A stretch of DNA of 64,000 bases. Origin: Diadema setosum. Taxonomy: Eukaryota; Echinodermata; Echinoidea; Diadematoida; Diadematidae. The stretch is from NCBI GenBank assembly GCA_033980235.1, contig CM067064.1:5311001-5375000 (forward strand), read 5' to 3'. Each line of letters begins with the position of its first letter. Within the stretch, counting starts at the first letter, position 1. The position numbers and the translations under genes are program-made. The notes beneath the pieces are model-generated. The model was not told the origin of the DNA. It was given only the letters and a program-made list of their open reading frames with translations, and searched no databases. This document shows, piece by piece, positions 36,901-47,512 of the stretch.

Positions 36901-38968
36901 AGACCTTGCTTTTACTGGTGCTGCACCAAAACCCTTGAGAAATCTCCCTGTCTCAATCAGGCATGCACCATTAATCAACAGCTTAAAAAGTCTTTAATAA
37001 AACAACTCATCTACTTCAGAAAAGTTTTCCAGCCATCCAGTTTACCAGCTAACCCCATGATTTTATCAGCCCCTTTAAACTTTGTATTCTTATTATGTCT
37101 TGACATTTTCAGTTACGAATTATCATCATTAATATTATCATCATCATCATTTTCGATTTCTGTTGATGCTTTTATGCTCTCTTTTATTAGAAGAACTCTA
37201 TATTCTTGCAGTGAACATCTATCTATGTATTGCAGCGTTTTCTTTCCTATATGCGAGGTGGGGGGGGGGGGGGGGGGGTTGGCCGGGCCCCTCCTCTACA
37301 TTATTTTGCATATAGGATCTTACCATAATATATAGGGTTAGACTTTTTATTATTGTTTATCTTTACTTGTCAGAGGAGTGGAATCAAAAGCCGTGAAGCT
37401 TGTCAGCCGATTTTGATAGTGTCGATAGGGAAATGGCAGCCAAAAGTATAAAGACATATTTTTTCTTTTCTTTTGTTTTTGTTTTAGTTTTAGTTTTTTG
37501 TTTTTTGCTTGTCAGCCGATCTAGTTGGGACACAATCAACTGTCATCCCAAATGAATAATGTCTCCCACACTCCCTCCATCCTCAAAATGAATCGACGTC
37601 CCTATACTCATAGTAAACTGGCCCCCTCACTTATAAAAAACGTATAGCGCCGGCCCTGCGATAATGCATTTCATTTGGTTTTCCAAATTTCAGACACAGA
37701 ATCTGATGTATCGAGGAGCTGTGAGGATACGCAAGAAGGTAAACCTATGCCAAATAATATGTCTGCAAAGCACCAAAAAAAAAAAAATATATCATGCAAG
37801 CACATGAGAATGCGTAATAAAGCACGTTATCAAAGATCCTTCAAACAATCAAAACCAATTTGATTATTACTCCGTTTCACTTGTGTTCAACTGGTAAGCC
37901 TATAAATTGAATTCAATAGATGTTAATGGTAACAGTAAATTCCAGTTGAAACCCCTTGGCCAAACTTGCATGTAAACTTTACCAGTTGAGTCTAAATGAA
38001 TCACACTGACAAAAGTGATATGTCATTACACCAGCTGATGCTAGTCGAAACAGATAGATCTATCTGATGTTCAACGTGCACATTTGATTCCAACAAGCAC
38101 GACAAGATGAACTTGTGCATCTGAAGTCCAGTAAGTACCAGTTCAAACCTATGAGATTGGAATTTATACTAACTGAATCGTTAACTTATAACAGTTAAAG
38201 AAGACGTCCAGATAATTTTCAGATTTTTACATTTGAACAACTATAAATTAGTTATACAGAGGACAGAGTTTCAGAATTTGTGATGATTGGGATGAAAAAT
38301 GAGAATATTTTCAAAATTTAGAACAAATTGCAATGAACAAGGATGATGACATGGCAGAGTCACCATAAGAATGCATGAGTTGGGGCTCAAGGAAGCAGAG
38401 CAAAAGAAGAAGGCATGCATAGATTATACACAGGTGAACTCGCAAGCAAGCGGTATTGTAATGGAATTACACCGCTACATTTCTGAAATATGTGAACCTC
38501 CTATGTCATCATCCTTGTTCAGTGTAATTTGTTTAAGGTTTTTCAAAGTATTGTTTCTCTGCTCAAAAACCACAGTAAATTCCACAAAACTATACATGGA
38601 GTTGTCGATTTATGTACTACATGATGTGAAATTATGAAAATCGTCTGGAATGTCCCTTTAATTCTGCCCACCCATTGCATTAAATGAGTGTGCTTTTAGA
38701 GTGATTCGAAGCAATGACTGAAACACACACATACGTAATAAAAATGATCGCAAAGCGAGTTCACTTTCTTGTCAGTTTGAGATTGTGACACCTGCTAAAA
38801 GCAAAGAAAAAAAAAATATAGCATAGTTTTTGTCGCAATTTCAAGTTCCTTCTTATGCCACAAGGTATCCTTGGAAAGAATTTATTTTGCTTTGTCTTAT
38901 GATGAACTTATTTCAAAATGTATGAATTGGTTTCTTTTTGCTATCAAACTCTTCATATGAATATTATG

Positions 38969-39003
<35 letters not shown>

Positions 39004-39161
39004 GGTATTGTTCTCTCAGTATCAAGAACACTTGAGAAAGATCGAATTGCTCGCAAATTTGTGTGCAGAAGTAAACTGTTGGTGATTACCATGATTACAG
39101 CATGAACTCATATATATATATATATAATAGTATATATATATATAATAGTATGTATAAATGA

Positions 39162-39208
<47 letters not shown>

Positions 39209-39538
39209 TATATATATATATATAAACATGTATATACATATATATATGATAGTAGCATGTTGAGAGTTCACGTATTGGCTCCACGAAGAAATGAAGAAAC
39301 AAACTGTATTGCATTTTTGGCCAATATGGCATGAGTTTATTCGACTCAAATTTAAAGCGTCCTACGCCGTCTTCAGGAGTCCTGTCAAGACTCCTGAAGG
39401 CGTAGGACGTCGAAAATTTGAGTAGATTTATAAACTCATGCCTTATTGGCCAAAAATGCATTACCAGTTTGTTTCTTCATTTCTTCGTGGAGCCAATATA
39501 TTATAATATATCTATATATATATCTATATCTATCTATG

Positions 39539-39620
<82 letters not shown>

Positions 39621-41206
39621 TTTATACATACTATTATGTATATATCAAACATATGTAGGAACTATGGATTGTGTGTGTGTGTGTGTATGTGTGTGTGTGC
39701 GTATTTATGTGTTTGAATAAGCTAGTACTTAAAAACCCATGGACCTGATTTGATTATACCCGTTCATTCAAGTTTAAAACCTATTAACCAAATTGGAAAA
39801 GTTTATGCTAGTTAATTGATTTCAGTTGGAACTCAGTGATACCCAACAGGTGCAAGACACCGCCAGTTGATTTTACTTGAAACCTATCAACTAAAATGGT
39901 GTAACATCGGCAGTTAAAGCAAGTAGATCTTACTGGGATATCTGATGGACAGTTGGGTTTTATTTGTATCCATTGGTTCTTTTTAATGATTTAATGTTGT
40001 TTCTATGTCGATTATATGTGTCGTATCTAATGTGTTAATCTGAAATGTGAAAACTAATGGACATAGATGAAAACGTGAAATTTAAAGTATTCATGCCGGG
40101 ATGAAACGTTAGACTGTGTTAAAAATTGTAAATACATTACTGGTATTTTATTTACAATTTCAACTTCTGTTATGAAATCAGGTGTTTTCATACTCTTATC
40201 TTAAAAATGTAGCCTTGTTTAATAGTGACCAATTCCTAGGTTTTCCATTAATGAAATTTCCTCATATACATGTCAAACGTAATTCATAATTATATTGATG
40301 ACATAGGAATGGAACATAGTTACAAATACAGTATGTACGGCGATTTATGACTTTGCCACTGTCAGATGGATTATAGATGATTCCAATTTCCATATTGAAA
40401 CCAATTTCCTTATTGAAATTGGCTGAACTCGACCCTCACTGGTTTCTGAACTGGGGTATAATAATCAATATGATTTAGGAAGGCGAAAGCACGTCATTCA
40501 AATTTCATCTTATGACGACATGGAATAAATACACAGGAATGAATACAGAAATGAAGACAAACACTAACGAAATGAGGGAATAAACTAACAACAATGCAAC
40601 AAACAAAAAAAGACAATGATCGAGTATTCATCGTTAAATTTTTCATAATTAAGAGTACGCTTGAATGTGTAGGGAGTACCATACATGCGCCGTTCTCTAG
40701 GGCTCAGAGTATAGAAGAGTTAAAGCCCTCCGTTGAATAAGATTTGAAAAACACAAAAGCAAACCATTTTTTGTTCCACTGCAACGTAGTGATAGACCGG
40801 TGACAGATTGGTGCTTTACAATGCATTTTCACAGGAAACAATAATTGTATTGAGACCGTGTACTTTTTGATCTAGTTAAATCTACACAGTACAAATTCAG
40901 ATGAACGATGAAGAAAAGCAGATTGTTCTAAGAGCGCTAGTATGCAAACAAGAATTTCAGAAGAAATAGCCTTGTCTAAATGATCTTTTATATGATAAAG
41001 ACTAAATATGGTGACCATGCCAGTAACTGCATTGTTTCCCTTCTTTCTTTCTTTTTGCATACAATGTAGGTGTGATTCCACGGGACTGCTCAGAAATTGC
41101 GAAGAGTGGTCCAAGCGCTACTGGGCGCTATTTGATCAGACCAACCGGCATGACACGGTCTTTCGAGGTTTATTGTGATATGGGCACAGACGGAGGCAGG
41201 TGGACA
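30274..41206 (+). CDS. fibrinogen-related protein, copy B: exons 1-4 only
   Basis: Four exons, 30274-30334, 33374-33511, 37694-37738 and 41070-41206, join in frame to 127 codons with no stop. They are a signal peptide ([20 protein letters not shown], with a likely cut near residue 21), the Cys-bearing module (46 residues), a 15-residue acidic linker and the first 45 residues of the fibrinogen domain ([17 protein letters not shown]). Exon lengths and phases equal those of copy C except a linker two codons longer. Module Cys63 of copy C is Arg here. No exon 5 or 6 is found between 41206 and 49891; a MITE, duplications and a LINE occupy that space. Either the gene is 3'-truncated, or its transcript reads through to exons 5-6 of copy C (55173, 58124), which the phases allow. 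Confidence 0.7.
31136..32685. repeat. ATTCAAATTC-rich foldback element in copy B intron 1
   Basis: The left arm (about 31136-31455) is matched in inverse by the right arm (about 32485-32675). Examples are TTATTCAAGTTCCTATTC with GAATAGGAACTTGAATGA, and TTTTGGGCCGTGTATG with CATACACGGCCCAAAA. Both arms, and DNA beside them, are studded with CATTCAAATTC or its complement. The block TATGAAATTGACCGGGAAAA also repeats directly (about 32420 and 32660). The 31460-32190 centre has an unrecognised 107-codon open frame. Looks like a foldback or MITE-type element with later insertions. Confidence 0.6.
33374..33511 (+). CDS. copy B exon 2, Cys-bearing N-terminal module
   Basis: 138 nt between TTTACAG and GTAAGA, phase 1 to 1. 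It encodes [20 protein letters not shown] and then TAQYVLRS, with two cysteines (residues 23 and 54). The same module occurs in copy C (50642-50779). I do not recognise a named domain. Confidence 0.78.
33594..33904. repeat. two (TA)n tracts flanking a 33-bp-arm hairpin
   Basis: TA runs at 33594-33637 and 33867-33904 bracket a near-perfect hairpin, 33775-33807 with 33826-33859 (TGGTTCACAAAGTAGTTGTT against its inverse, ending ACTCCGT/ACGGAGT). It may be a palindromic MITE that inserted into TA repeats. Confidence 0.6.
34178..35252. mobile_element. 1.07-kb MITE-like element with long TIRs and TTA target duplication
   Basis: Ends GGGTGGGATTTCACGGAGCA and its inverse continue as about 70-bp inverted arms rich in GCGAACG and TTTGCGAA. 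TTA flanks both sides (34175-34177, 35253-35255). A three-base TTA duplication is a known trait of PIF/Harbinger elements, so that superfamily is a reasonable guess. No transposase frame inside. A second copy starts right after the right TTA. Confidence 0.7.
35256..36565. mobile_element. second copy of the same element, rearranged into a giant foldback
   Basis: It begins with the same end as 34178 and follows that copy to about 35937. There it switches to the inverse strand and runs back through the same sequence until about 36565. The result is an inverted repeat with arms of more than 500 bp (about 35395-35937 and 35938-36565). The last 140 bp of the expected right end (the GGGTGGG terminus) are missing. 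Arms differ by scattered substitutions and small indels. Confidence 0.7.
36690..37020 (+). pseudogene. LINE reverse transcriptase C-terminal fragment, plus strand
   Basis: Shifted frames read [15 protein letters not shown], then [16 protein letters not shown], then [20 protein letters not shown]. These are the conserved C-terminal blocks of CR1/L2-type LINEs. Several frameshifts and stops make it an old fragment. It lies in copy B intron 2. Confidence 0.65.
37255..37660. repeat. G-tract repeat
   Basis: A run of about 19 G (37260-37278) is followed by TTGGCCGGGCCC. About 240 bp later comes TTGCTTGTCAGCCGAT, and GCGCCGGCCCTGCGAT ends it. Copies of this pattern lie at 17450-17680 and 21420-21830. 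No coding potential. Confidence 0.45.
37694..37738 (+). CDS. copy B exon 3, linker
   Basis: 45 nt between AAATTTCAG and GTAAAC, phase 1 to 1, encoding [14 protein letters not shown] after a split Tyr codon. The intact GAT-ACG-CAA-GAA end contrasts with the stop in copy A. It carries one Cys absent from copy C. Confidence 0.72.
38200..38665. repeat. unclassified interspersed repeat in copy B intron 3
   Basis: The 3' part (ATACATGGAGTTGTCGATTT, ATGTACTACATGATG, GTCTGGAATGTCCC) corresponds to 21165-21245. Its open frame of 88 codons has no recognisable homology. Confidence 0.4.
39111..39620. repeat. compound TA/CA microsatellite split by a 107-bp-arm palindrome
   Basis: TA-rich tracts at 39111-39249 and 39499-39620 (with CA and ATA variants) flank a long palindrome at 39275-39381 and 39389-39496, with a 7-nt loop. 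The arms match with few differences (TTGGCTCCACGAAGAAATGA, GGCCAATATGGCATGAGTTT, CCTACGCCGTCTTCAGGAGT). A block CTGAAGACGGCGTAGGACG occurs on both arms. Confidence 0.7.
41070..41206 (+). CDS. copy B exon 4, start of fibrinogen domain
   Basis: 137 nt after ACAATGTAG and before GTAAGT. It encodes [20 protein letters not shown] through [12 protein letters not shown], phase 1 to 0, ready to join an exon 5 starting VLQRR. None is found before copy C. Confidence 0.8.
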
Positions 41207-41239
41207 GTAAGTTAATTTTGTTTATTTGTTTTTGCTAGT

Positions 41240-41630
41240 TTTAAAGGGATGATACAGTATTGGTGGAGATGAGAATTGGGCTTTTAACTTTTTGCGAGAT
41301 ACCAAGAAAACACTTATGATATAGTACAGAGCAGACGATTTTAATAGGAATCCAAAGTTTATTTCATGAAAATCGGGTTTGGACTGACTGAAACATCCAA
41401 AAACAAACTAAAACAAAGCGATCGTAATAAAGTGTGGGTCCCACACTTTATTAGAATCGCTTTTTTGTGGATATCTTAGCCATTTCAAAACCAATTTTCA
41501 TCAAATAAACGTTGAATTCCTCAAAGAATTACATGCTCTTTCATATTTTATAAGAGGATTCTCATTATCTCACCAAAAATGTTAGAAACCTGAAATTAGG
41601 TCTCAACCAAAACTATACGATCCCTTTAAA
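41240..41630. mobile_element. palindromic MITE, 390 bp
   Basis: TTTAAAGGGAT at the left and ATCCCTTTAAA at the right are inverse. Matching continues inward (GGTGGAGA with TCTCAACC), and the centre is a palindrome (AATAAAGTGTGGG with CCCACACTTTATT, near 41430). It begins 34 bp after exon 4 of copy B, in the start of intron 4. Confidence 0.65.
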
Positions 41631-41780
41631 GTGAAAACTAAGTTCTGGTAAGGGCTTGAGAACCCGTCTGGCACCATTTCATATTTGCTTGCAATATATC
41701 GAAAGAGTCTACAAAGAAACTTACCTGGCTGACGCGGTTTGCCGGAATGATGAGTCGTTTTGGAGTATTTTGAGAAAAAT

Positions 41781-41808
41781 AATAAAAGTCGGTAAACCGA
41801 CTTTTATT
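41781..41808. repeat. perfect 28-bp palindrome (copy 1)
   Basis: AATAAAAGTCGGT, AA, ACCGACTTTTATT: a 13-bp perfect stem with a 2-nt centre. It is conserved without change in the duplicate at 42690-42717. Confidence 0.85.
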
Positions 41809-42689
41809 CCAGAAGGCTCCAGACTAACTCGGTCTCAGGGAAAACTCGACCCTATTTCAGACAATTTACACACAGTTCGTGATCGCCATGTTCATCAGTA
41901 CAAAAAAAATGTACTCTATAAAACTACGGGCACCGGCCAAACGAGGCCTTACTGAGCAGACAGGAAAGTGCGTGCTAATCCTGTACAAAACAAATGGACA
42001 GCGAGCGGTCCTCAAGCCTACTAGCAAAGACGCTTTATAATACGCACATCACCTCAGTTGCTGAATCGCGCGGTCTTTGAAGTTTTTGTTGTTGTTTATC
42101 AATTGTCTTTGATTGTTTTTAGAGGTGCTTGAGAGGCGCACACTAATTTTGCATGCGCGCCAAAGAGGTTTTTGATGCGCATGTTGTAACAACTCGGACC
42201 ATTACTGCGAGTAGCCAGAACGCTACAATGTAGTTTATACAGGCCGCTCCCGTATGCATAGTACTGTACAATCCAGAGGGAAAACCAGTAGCAGTACAAC
42301 TCATCCCGCCGTCAAGCAAAGCGAGGCCGAGTTATCCCCGAGTCCGAGTCTAGCCTGACCCCGTTCGGGTAAGTTCCGAGACTGAATGTTTTTGGTTAAT
42401 ATATCCCATTTTCGTCCTTACCCATCGAATATCTTGTTATTACAGCGTTATTCCGCACATTTCCTAGGCATACGTTCACATTTTGGAGCAAAATTTGACA
42501 ACTTTTGCAGGCATACCAGAACTTTGTTTGGGCTTTAAAGTGAAAACTAAGTTCTGGTAAGGGCTTGAGAACCCGTCTGGCACCATTTCATATTTGCTTG
42601 CAATATATCGAAAGAGTCTACAAAGAAACTTACCTGGCTGACGCGGTTTGCCGGAATGATGAGTCGTTTTGGAGTATTTTGAGAAAAAT

Positions 42690-42717
42690 AATAAAAGTCG
42701 GTAAACCGACTTTTATT
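42690..42717. repeat. perfect 28-bp palindrome (copy 2)
   Basis: Identical to the palindrome at 41781-41808, in the second Y unit. Confidence 0.85.
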
Positions 42718-43072
42718 CCAGAAGGCTCCAGACTAACTCGGTCTGAGGGAAAACTCGACCCTATTTCAGACAATTTACACACAGTTCGTGATCGCCATGT
42801 TCATCAGTACTACGGGTACCAAACGAGGCCTTACTGAGCAGACAGGAAAGTGCGTGCTAATCCTGTACAAAACAAATTTGAAGCGCGCGGTCCTCAAGCC
42901 TACTAGCAAAGACGCTTTATAATACGCACATCACCTCAGTTGCTGAGACGCGTGGTCTTTGAAGTTTTTGTTGTTGTTTATCAATTGTCTTTGATTGTTT
43001 TTAGAGGTGCTTGAGAGGCGCACACTAATTTTGCATGCGCGCCAAAGCTAGGTTTTTGATGCGCGTGTTGTA

Positions 43073-46000
43073 ACACGGTTTTGCGGTATTTCTAAGAAAT
43101 GTGATTATGGCTTCCTACAAGATTTTGTCAAAAAGCATGATATCATTTGTCTCAGTGAAACTAAAACCGATTTGAATTATTCTGAGTATTTTCCTGGGTA
43201 TCAGTACTATCAATATGTGACGGCCCAGAAAAGAAACGTCTCTATCCCCCTCAGTGGGACTCGTGGGTTAGCAATAATTGTTTCTGAGAGATTCAAGGGC
43301 TGTTATGAAATTTTGAATCAGACTCAGTCTGATTCTATTTTGTGGATTAAACTTGACTTTTGTGGATTCTCTATTTTGATTGGCTCAGTGTATATTCCGC
43401 ATGAAGGGTCAAAGTACTATACTGACGATATTTTTGACATAATCTTGAATGATTGTACCACTCTGCGGGCTAAATACGATCTCCCGTTTTTGTTGGTAGG
43501 AGACTTCAATGCCAGAACAGGGATACTTGGTGATTTTCTTACAGTGGAAGATGAGATTCAAAATGAAATTGGTTTGCCATTCATATCCGAGAATATAACT
43601 GATTCTCAATCTGAACTTGAATTGCTTGGTATTTGTACTAAAAGGTTCAACAATGATCGTCATGTTAATAATAACGGTCATAGATTATTAGATCTTTGCA
43701 AAAATATGGATATACATATAGTGAATGGCAGATTCGGTGATGATTTCGGTATTGGTCGTTTAACATGTGGCAGTGCCAGTACTGTTGATTATGCTTTGGC
43801 ATCTCCCGAAGTGTTTACAAAAATTGAAAATTTCTCCATCGGTACTTTTGATAAATTTCTATCAGACAAACACTGTCCGATTTCACTCGAAATTGTCAAT
43901 AAATTTGCTCATGCTGTAGAAAGATCTACTGGAAATTATAATGTCTTTAGAACAGACGTAGATAATTGTAATGATGAAAAGTCAATCAAGATCAAATGGG
44001 AGGATAAGAAAAGAAATATGTTCGTTCAAAATTTTGATGATGCAGAAATACTTGCATCAATAGATTACATAGAGACACTTACTAAAGAAAACATCTCTCA
44101 AAGTGAAATAGATAAGATCGCTGGTAATCTACGTAATATCTATTTAGAAGCTGCAGATGCGTGTAATATGGTTATTGAGTCAAAAGCAAAGAATTTCAAG
44201 GCACGCCGAAACAAATTTCACGCAAACCCTTGGTTTGATAAGGAATGTTCTGATGCAAGAAAAGATTTTATACGAGCAAGAAATGTCTTCCGTCGAACTA
44301 AAACTGATCGTAGTGAGAGTGAAATGAAACGTAAAAGTAAACTGTACAAAAATGTTATCCGTTTAAAGAAGCAAAATCATACCTGGCAATTAAATTCAGC
44401 GTTAAGGAATTTAAAAAGTTCAAATCCGAAAGATTATTGGAAACTGATTAATAGGAAGAACAGATACTGTGAAACATCTCAAGAACTATCATCGCATGAT
44501 TTTTACGATCATTTTAAAAGTTTGGGTATTGGTAACGTACGATCTTATGATGCTGGTATTGAAGCACTGCTTAATGATATGTCAAATGAAGAATTAGACA
44601 GAGAAATTGAAATGTCGGAAGTTGTCAATCAAATGAAACGACTTAAGAATAACAAGGCACCAGGCCTTGATTTGATTTTAAATGAACTTCTGAAGAATAG
44701 TTCAAAAAATTTGGTCAAGTTGATAACCAAATTGTTTAACCTTGTATTCGACAGTGGCATTGTCCCAACTGATTGGGTAAACGGTTTGATAAAACCATTG
44801 TATAAAGGGAAGGGCTCACGAGATTGTGTTGACAACTACAGAGGTATTTATGAGCTGTGTTGGGAAGCTATTCACGGCAGTATTAAATGATAGAGTAACT
44901 TTGTTTGTAGAATCACAATGCCTGTTAGGAGAGGAACAAGCTGGTTTTAGATGCGGATATTCAACTATGGACCATGTATTTTCATTACATGCTATTCTTG
45001 ATTTTTATTTACAGAGAAGGAAAAGGGTGTATACAGCTTTTGTTGATTACAAAAAAGCATTCGATTTGGTTGATAGATCTTCACTGTGGTTGAAATTGTT
45101 TGACCATGGAATTAATGGTAAATTACTCCGGGTTGTTAAGGATATCTATAGAAAGTCAAAATCCTGCGTTTTTTATAACAATTCTAAATCAGATTTTTTT
45201 AAGAGTAACATAGGTGTAAAACAAGGCGAAAATTTATCGCCAATATTATTTTCGTTGTATTTAAACGATTTTTCGTCATTTCTGTCGCAGAGATACCCTG
45301 GCCTGGATTCTCTTTCGTCAGGTATCAATGAAACGTGTCCTACCGAAGAAGTGAATATGTTTGTTGATTTATTCACATTACTATATGCAGCTGATACGAT
45401 TGTGTTGGCTGAAAATGCTGAGGAACTCCAGTTAGCTCTTGATGCTTTATTTGATTATTGCCAATTGTGGCATCTGACCGTTAATACTGCTAAGACTAAG
45501 ATAGTTATTTTTTCCCGTGGAAAAGTTAGAACAGCTCCTACCTTTCTTTTCGGAAATGACAAAGTTTGTGTCTGCGATGATTATGTTTACTTAGGAACGA
45601 CGTTCAATTATAATAATAATTTTAAGAAAGCTATAAACAAACAAGTAACCCAAGCCAAAAGAGCGTTGTATTCCATGAAAAGTAAAATTTTACCTCTCCT
45701 CCTTCCAATCGACGTAAAACTAGAGTTATTTGAACATTTGATCATACCTATTTTGCTTTACGGCAGTGAAATTTGGGGTTTTGAAGACCTCACCCAAATT
45801 GAAACTTTCTTTTGTAGATATTGTAAAGAACTTCTTGGATTACATAAGCGAACTCCGAATTGTATGGTTTACGGAGAAATAGGTAAAGATAGATTACAAA
45901 AAACAGTGACCCTTCGGATGTTAATGTTTTGGTTTAAACTGGTTACCAGTAATATGTCAAAGATAGCGCATGTTTTGTATAATTTTCAATATGTTTTATC

Positions 46001-47162
46001 GGCGAGGCAAGAAAATTCGATGACATGGGTAATTAGGATAAAAGAAATATTTAACAACTTGGGTCTTACTGCAATTTGGAACAGCCAAGCATCAAATCTC
46101 ACTTTAGCTGGCTTCAAAAGTTTAGTTAGTACCAGATTAAATGATATTTACAAACAAGAGTGGCATAGTAATGTAGACAGAAATTCTCAATGTTTAAATT
46201 ATCGAATTTTTAAACAGGATTTTCATTTTGAAAAGTATTTTCGACACCTTAATGATTCACAGGCAAACATTTTATGTAAATTCCGTTGCGCTAATCATAA
46301 ACTGCAATTGTTTCTGGAAGATACAATCAGATTCCAAGAAACGAAAGATTTTGTACCCATTGTAATGAAGAGAAAATTGGCGATGGATTTCATTACCTTT
46401 TTCAGTGTAGACTCTTTAATGAACAACGAAAGAAATACTTAAAAAAATATTACTGGAAATACCCAAACACTATGAAGATGGATCAATTATTTAATTGTCA
46501 AAAGAAAACAGTCCTTTCCAATTTAACCAAGTTTTGTAATTATATAATGACACATGTTTAGATTATTAGTATTTTTTATCCTTTTTGCAAATACTACATG
46601 CCTTTTTTACAGGCTGTGCCTTCTTTACAATTGATATATAACTTATTTGTCTTTTCACTCTCTCCTCCTTTTTTCTCCCATCTCCCTACTTCTTCTTCTT
46701 CTCGTTCCCGTCTCCATATTTCCTTCATTCTTGTTCACTTAGCGTATGAATTCATTTTCGTATGTCTTTGCGTTTTTCTTTTTTCTGTTTCTATTTTTCT
46801 TTTTTTTTTCCTGAACCAAAAGTCACTCGTATATCTTTTGTTAATTCACCAGTCTTGTGTCCTTTTCACTCTCCCTCTTCACCTCCATATCCCTTCTCTC
46901 TCTCTCTCTCGTCATATTTCCCTTTCTTTTTTTTTAACCATATATCGTGTATATATTGTATATTTCTGTACATTTTTTTCTTTTCATCAATCGCTTTTCA
47001 TTCTTATTTTTTTGTTATAGTTGTTTTGTACACTTTTCAGAGTTATTTGCAATTATCATTTATTGATATTATAATGTGCTATATGTTTTTCATTGGACTC
47101 CGATACCCAGAGTTTGGGTTGTGAGTAAATAAACTTTCAACTTTCAACTTTCAACTTTCAAC
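43073..47162 (+). mobile_element. 5'-truncated non-LTR retrotransposon (CR1/L2-like group)
   Basis: Starts abruptly at 43073 after TTGTAAC, inside the endonuclease domain, and ends with AATAAA plus four CTTTCAA repeats (47129-47162) before AACTCGG. It encodes an APE-type endonuclease, reverse transcriptase and a C-terminal CCHC motif, then a long pyrimidine-rich 3' region. Insertion split a Y-X tandem unit; a short AAC overlap at both edges may be the target duplication. Clade assignment beyond the CR1/L2-like group is uncertain. Confidence 0.85.
43097..46561 (+). pseudogene. LINE endonuclease-reverse transcriptase, two frameshifts and a mutated catalytic site
   Basis: The frame to 44890 has endonuclease blocks (CLSETKTDL, LVGDFNARTG, DYALASPE, SDKHCPISLEI) and the start of reverse transcriptase (NNKAPGLDLILNELLKN). 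A small deletion near 44845 moves the frame. The second part (to 46442) has QAGFRCGYSTMDHV, FVDYKKAFDLVDR and GVKQGENLSPILFSLYLNDF. The catalytic box reads YAADT where YADDT is expected, so one metal-binding Asp is lost. A second shift near 46340 separates the end of the protein, whose remnant shows CTHC then HYLFQC and stops at 46559-46561. The element is dead. Confidence 0.88.
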
Positions 47163-47512
47163 AACTCGGACCATTACTGCGAGTAGCCAGAACGCTACAA
47201 TGTACTTTTATACAGGCCGCTCCCGTATGCATAGTACTGTACAATACAGAGGGAAAACCAGTAGCAGTACAACTCATCCCGCCGTCAAGCAAAGCGAGGC
47301 CGAGTTATCCCCGAGTCCGAGTCTAGCCTGACCCCGTTCGTGGGGTAAGTTCCGAGACTGAATGTTTTTGGTTAATATATCCCATTTTCGTCCTTACCCA
47401 TCGAATATCTTGTTATTACAGCGTTATTCCGCACATTTCCTAGGCATACGTTCACATTTTGGAGCAAAATTTGACAACTTTTGCAGGCATACCAGAACTT
47501 TGTTTGGGCTTT
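47163..47512 (+). repeat. second X segment of the tandem duplication
   Basis: Matches 42187-42537 almost base for base (AACTCGGACCATTACTGCGA through ACTTTGTTTGGGCTTTAA), with small indels near 47205 and 47340. It marks the right side of the LINE insertion. Confidence 0.8.

Larger units (their letters stand above)
41631..43072 (+). repeat. about 0.9-kb tandem duplication, units Y-X-Y
   Basis: 41631-42186 (Y1) and 42538-43072 (Y2) are near-identical. X1 (42187-42537) lies between them, and a second X (47163-47512) lies beyond the LINE. The arrangement is two head-to-tail Y-X units, the second split by the LINE. Y copies differ by a few substitutions and a short indel near 41905. Y holds a parallel open frame of about 85 codons with no recognised homology, plus a 28-bp palindrome. 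Confidence 0.75.

Noticed and set aside
41656..42837. Two parallel 90-99 codon frames that are almost identical
   Set aside because: They follow from the recent tandem duplication of Y. Similarity at silent and replacement sites looks alike, no family is recognised, and a palindrome runs through the frame. Kept only as a repeat.
46598..47124. Overlapping 120-140 codon frames rich in Phe, Ser and Leu
   Set aside because: They translate the pyrimidine-rich 3' region of the LINE; composition alone explains the open frames.
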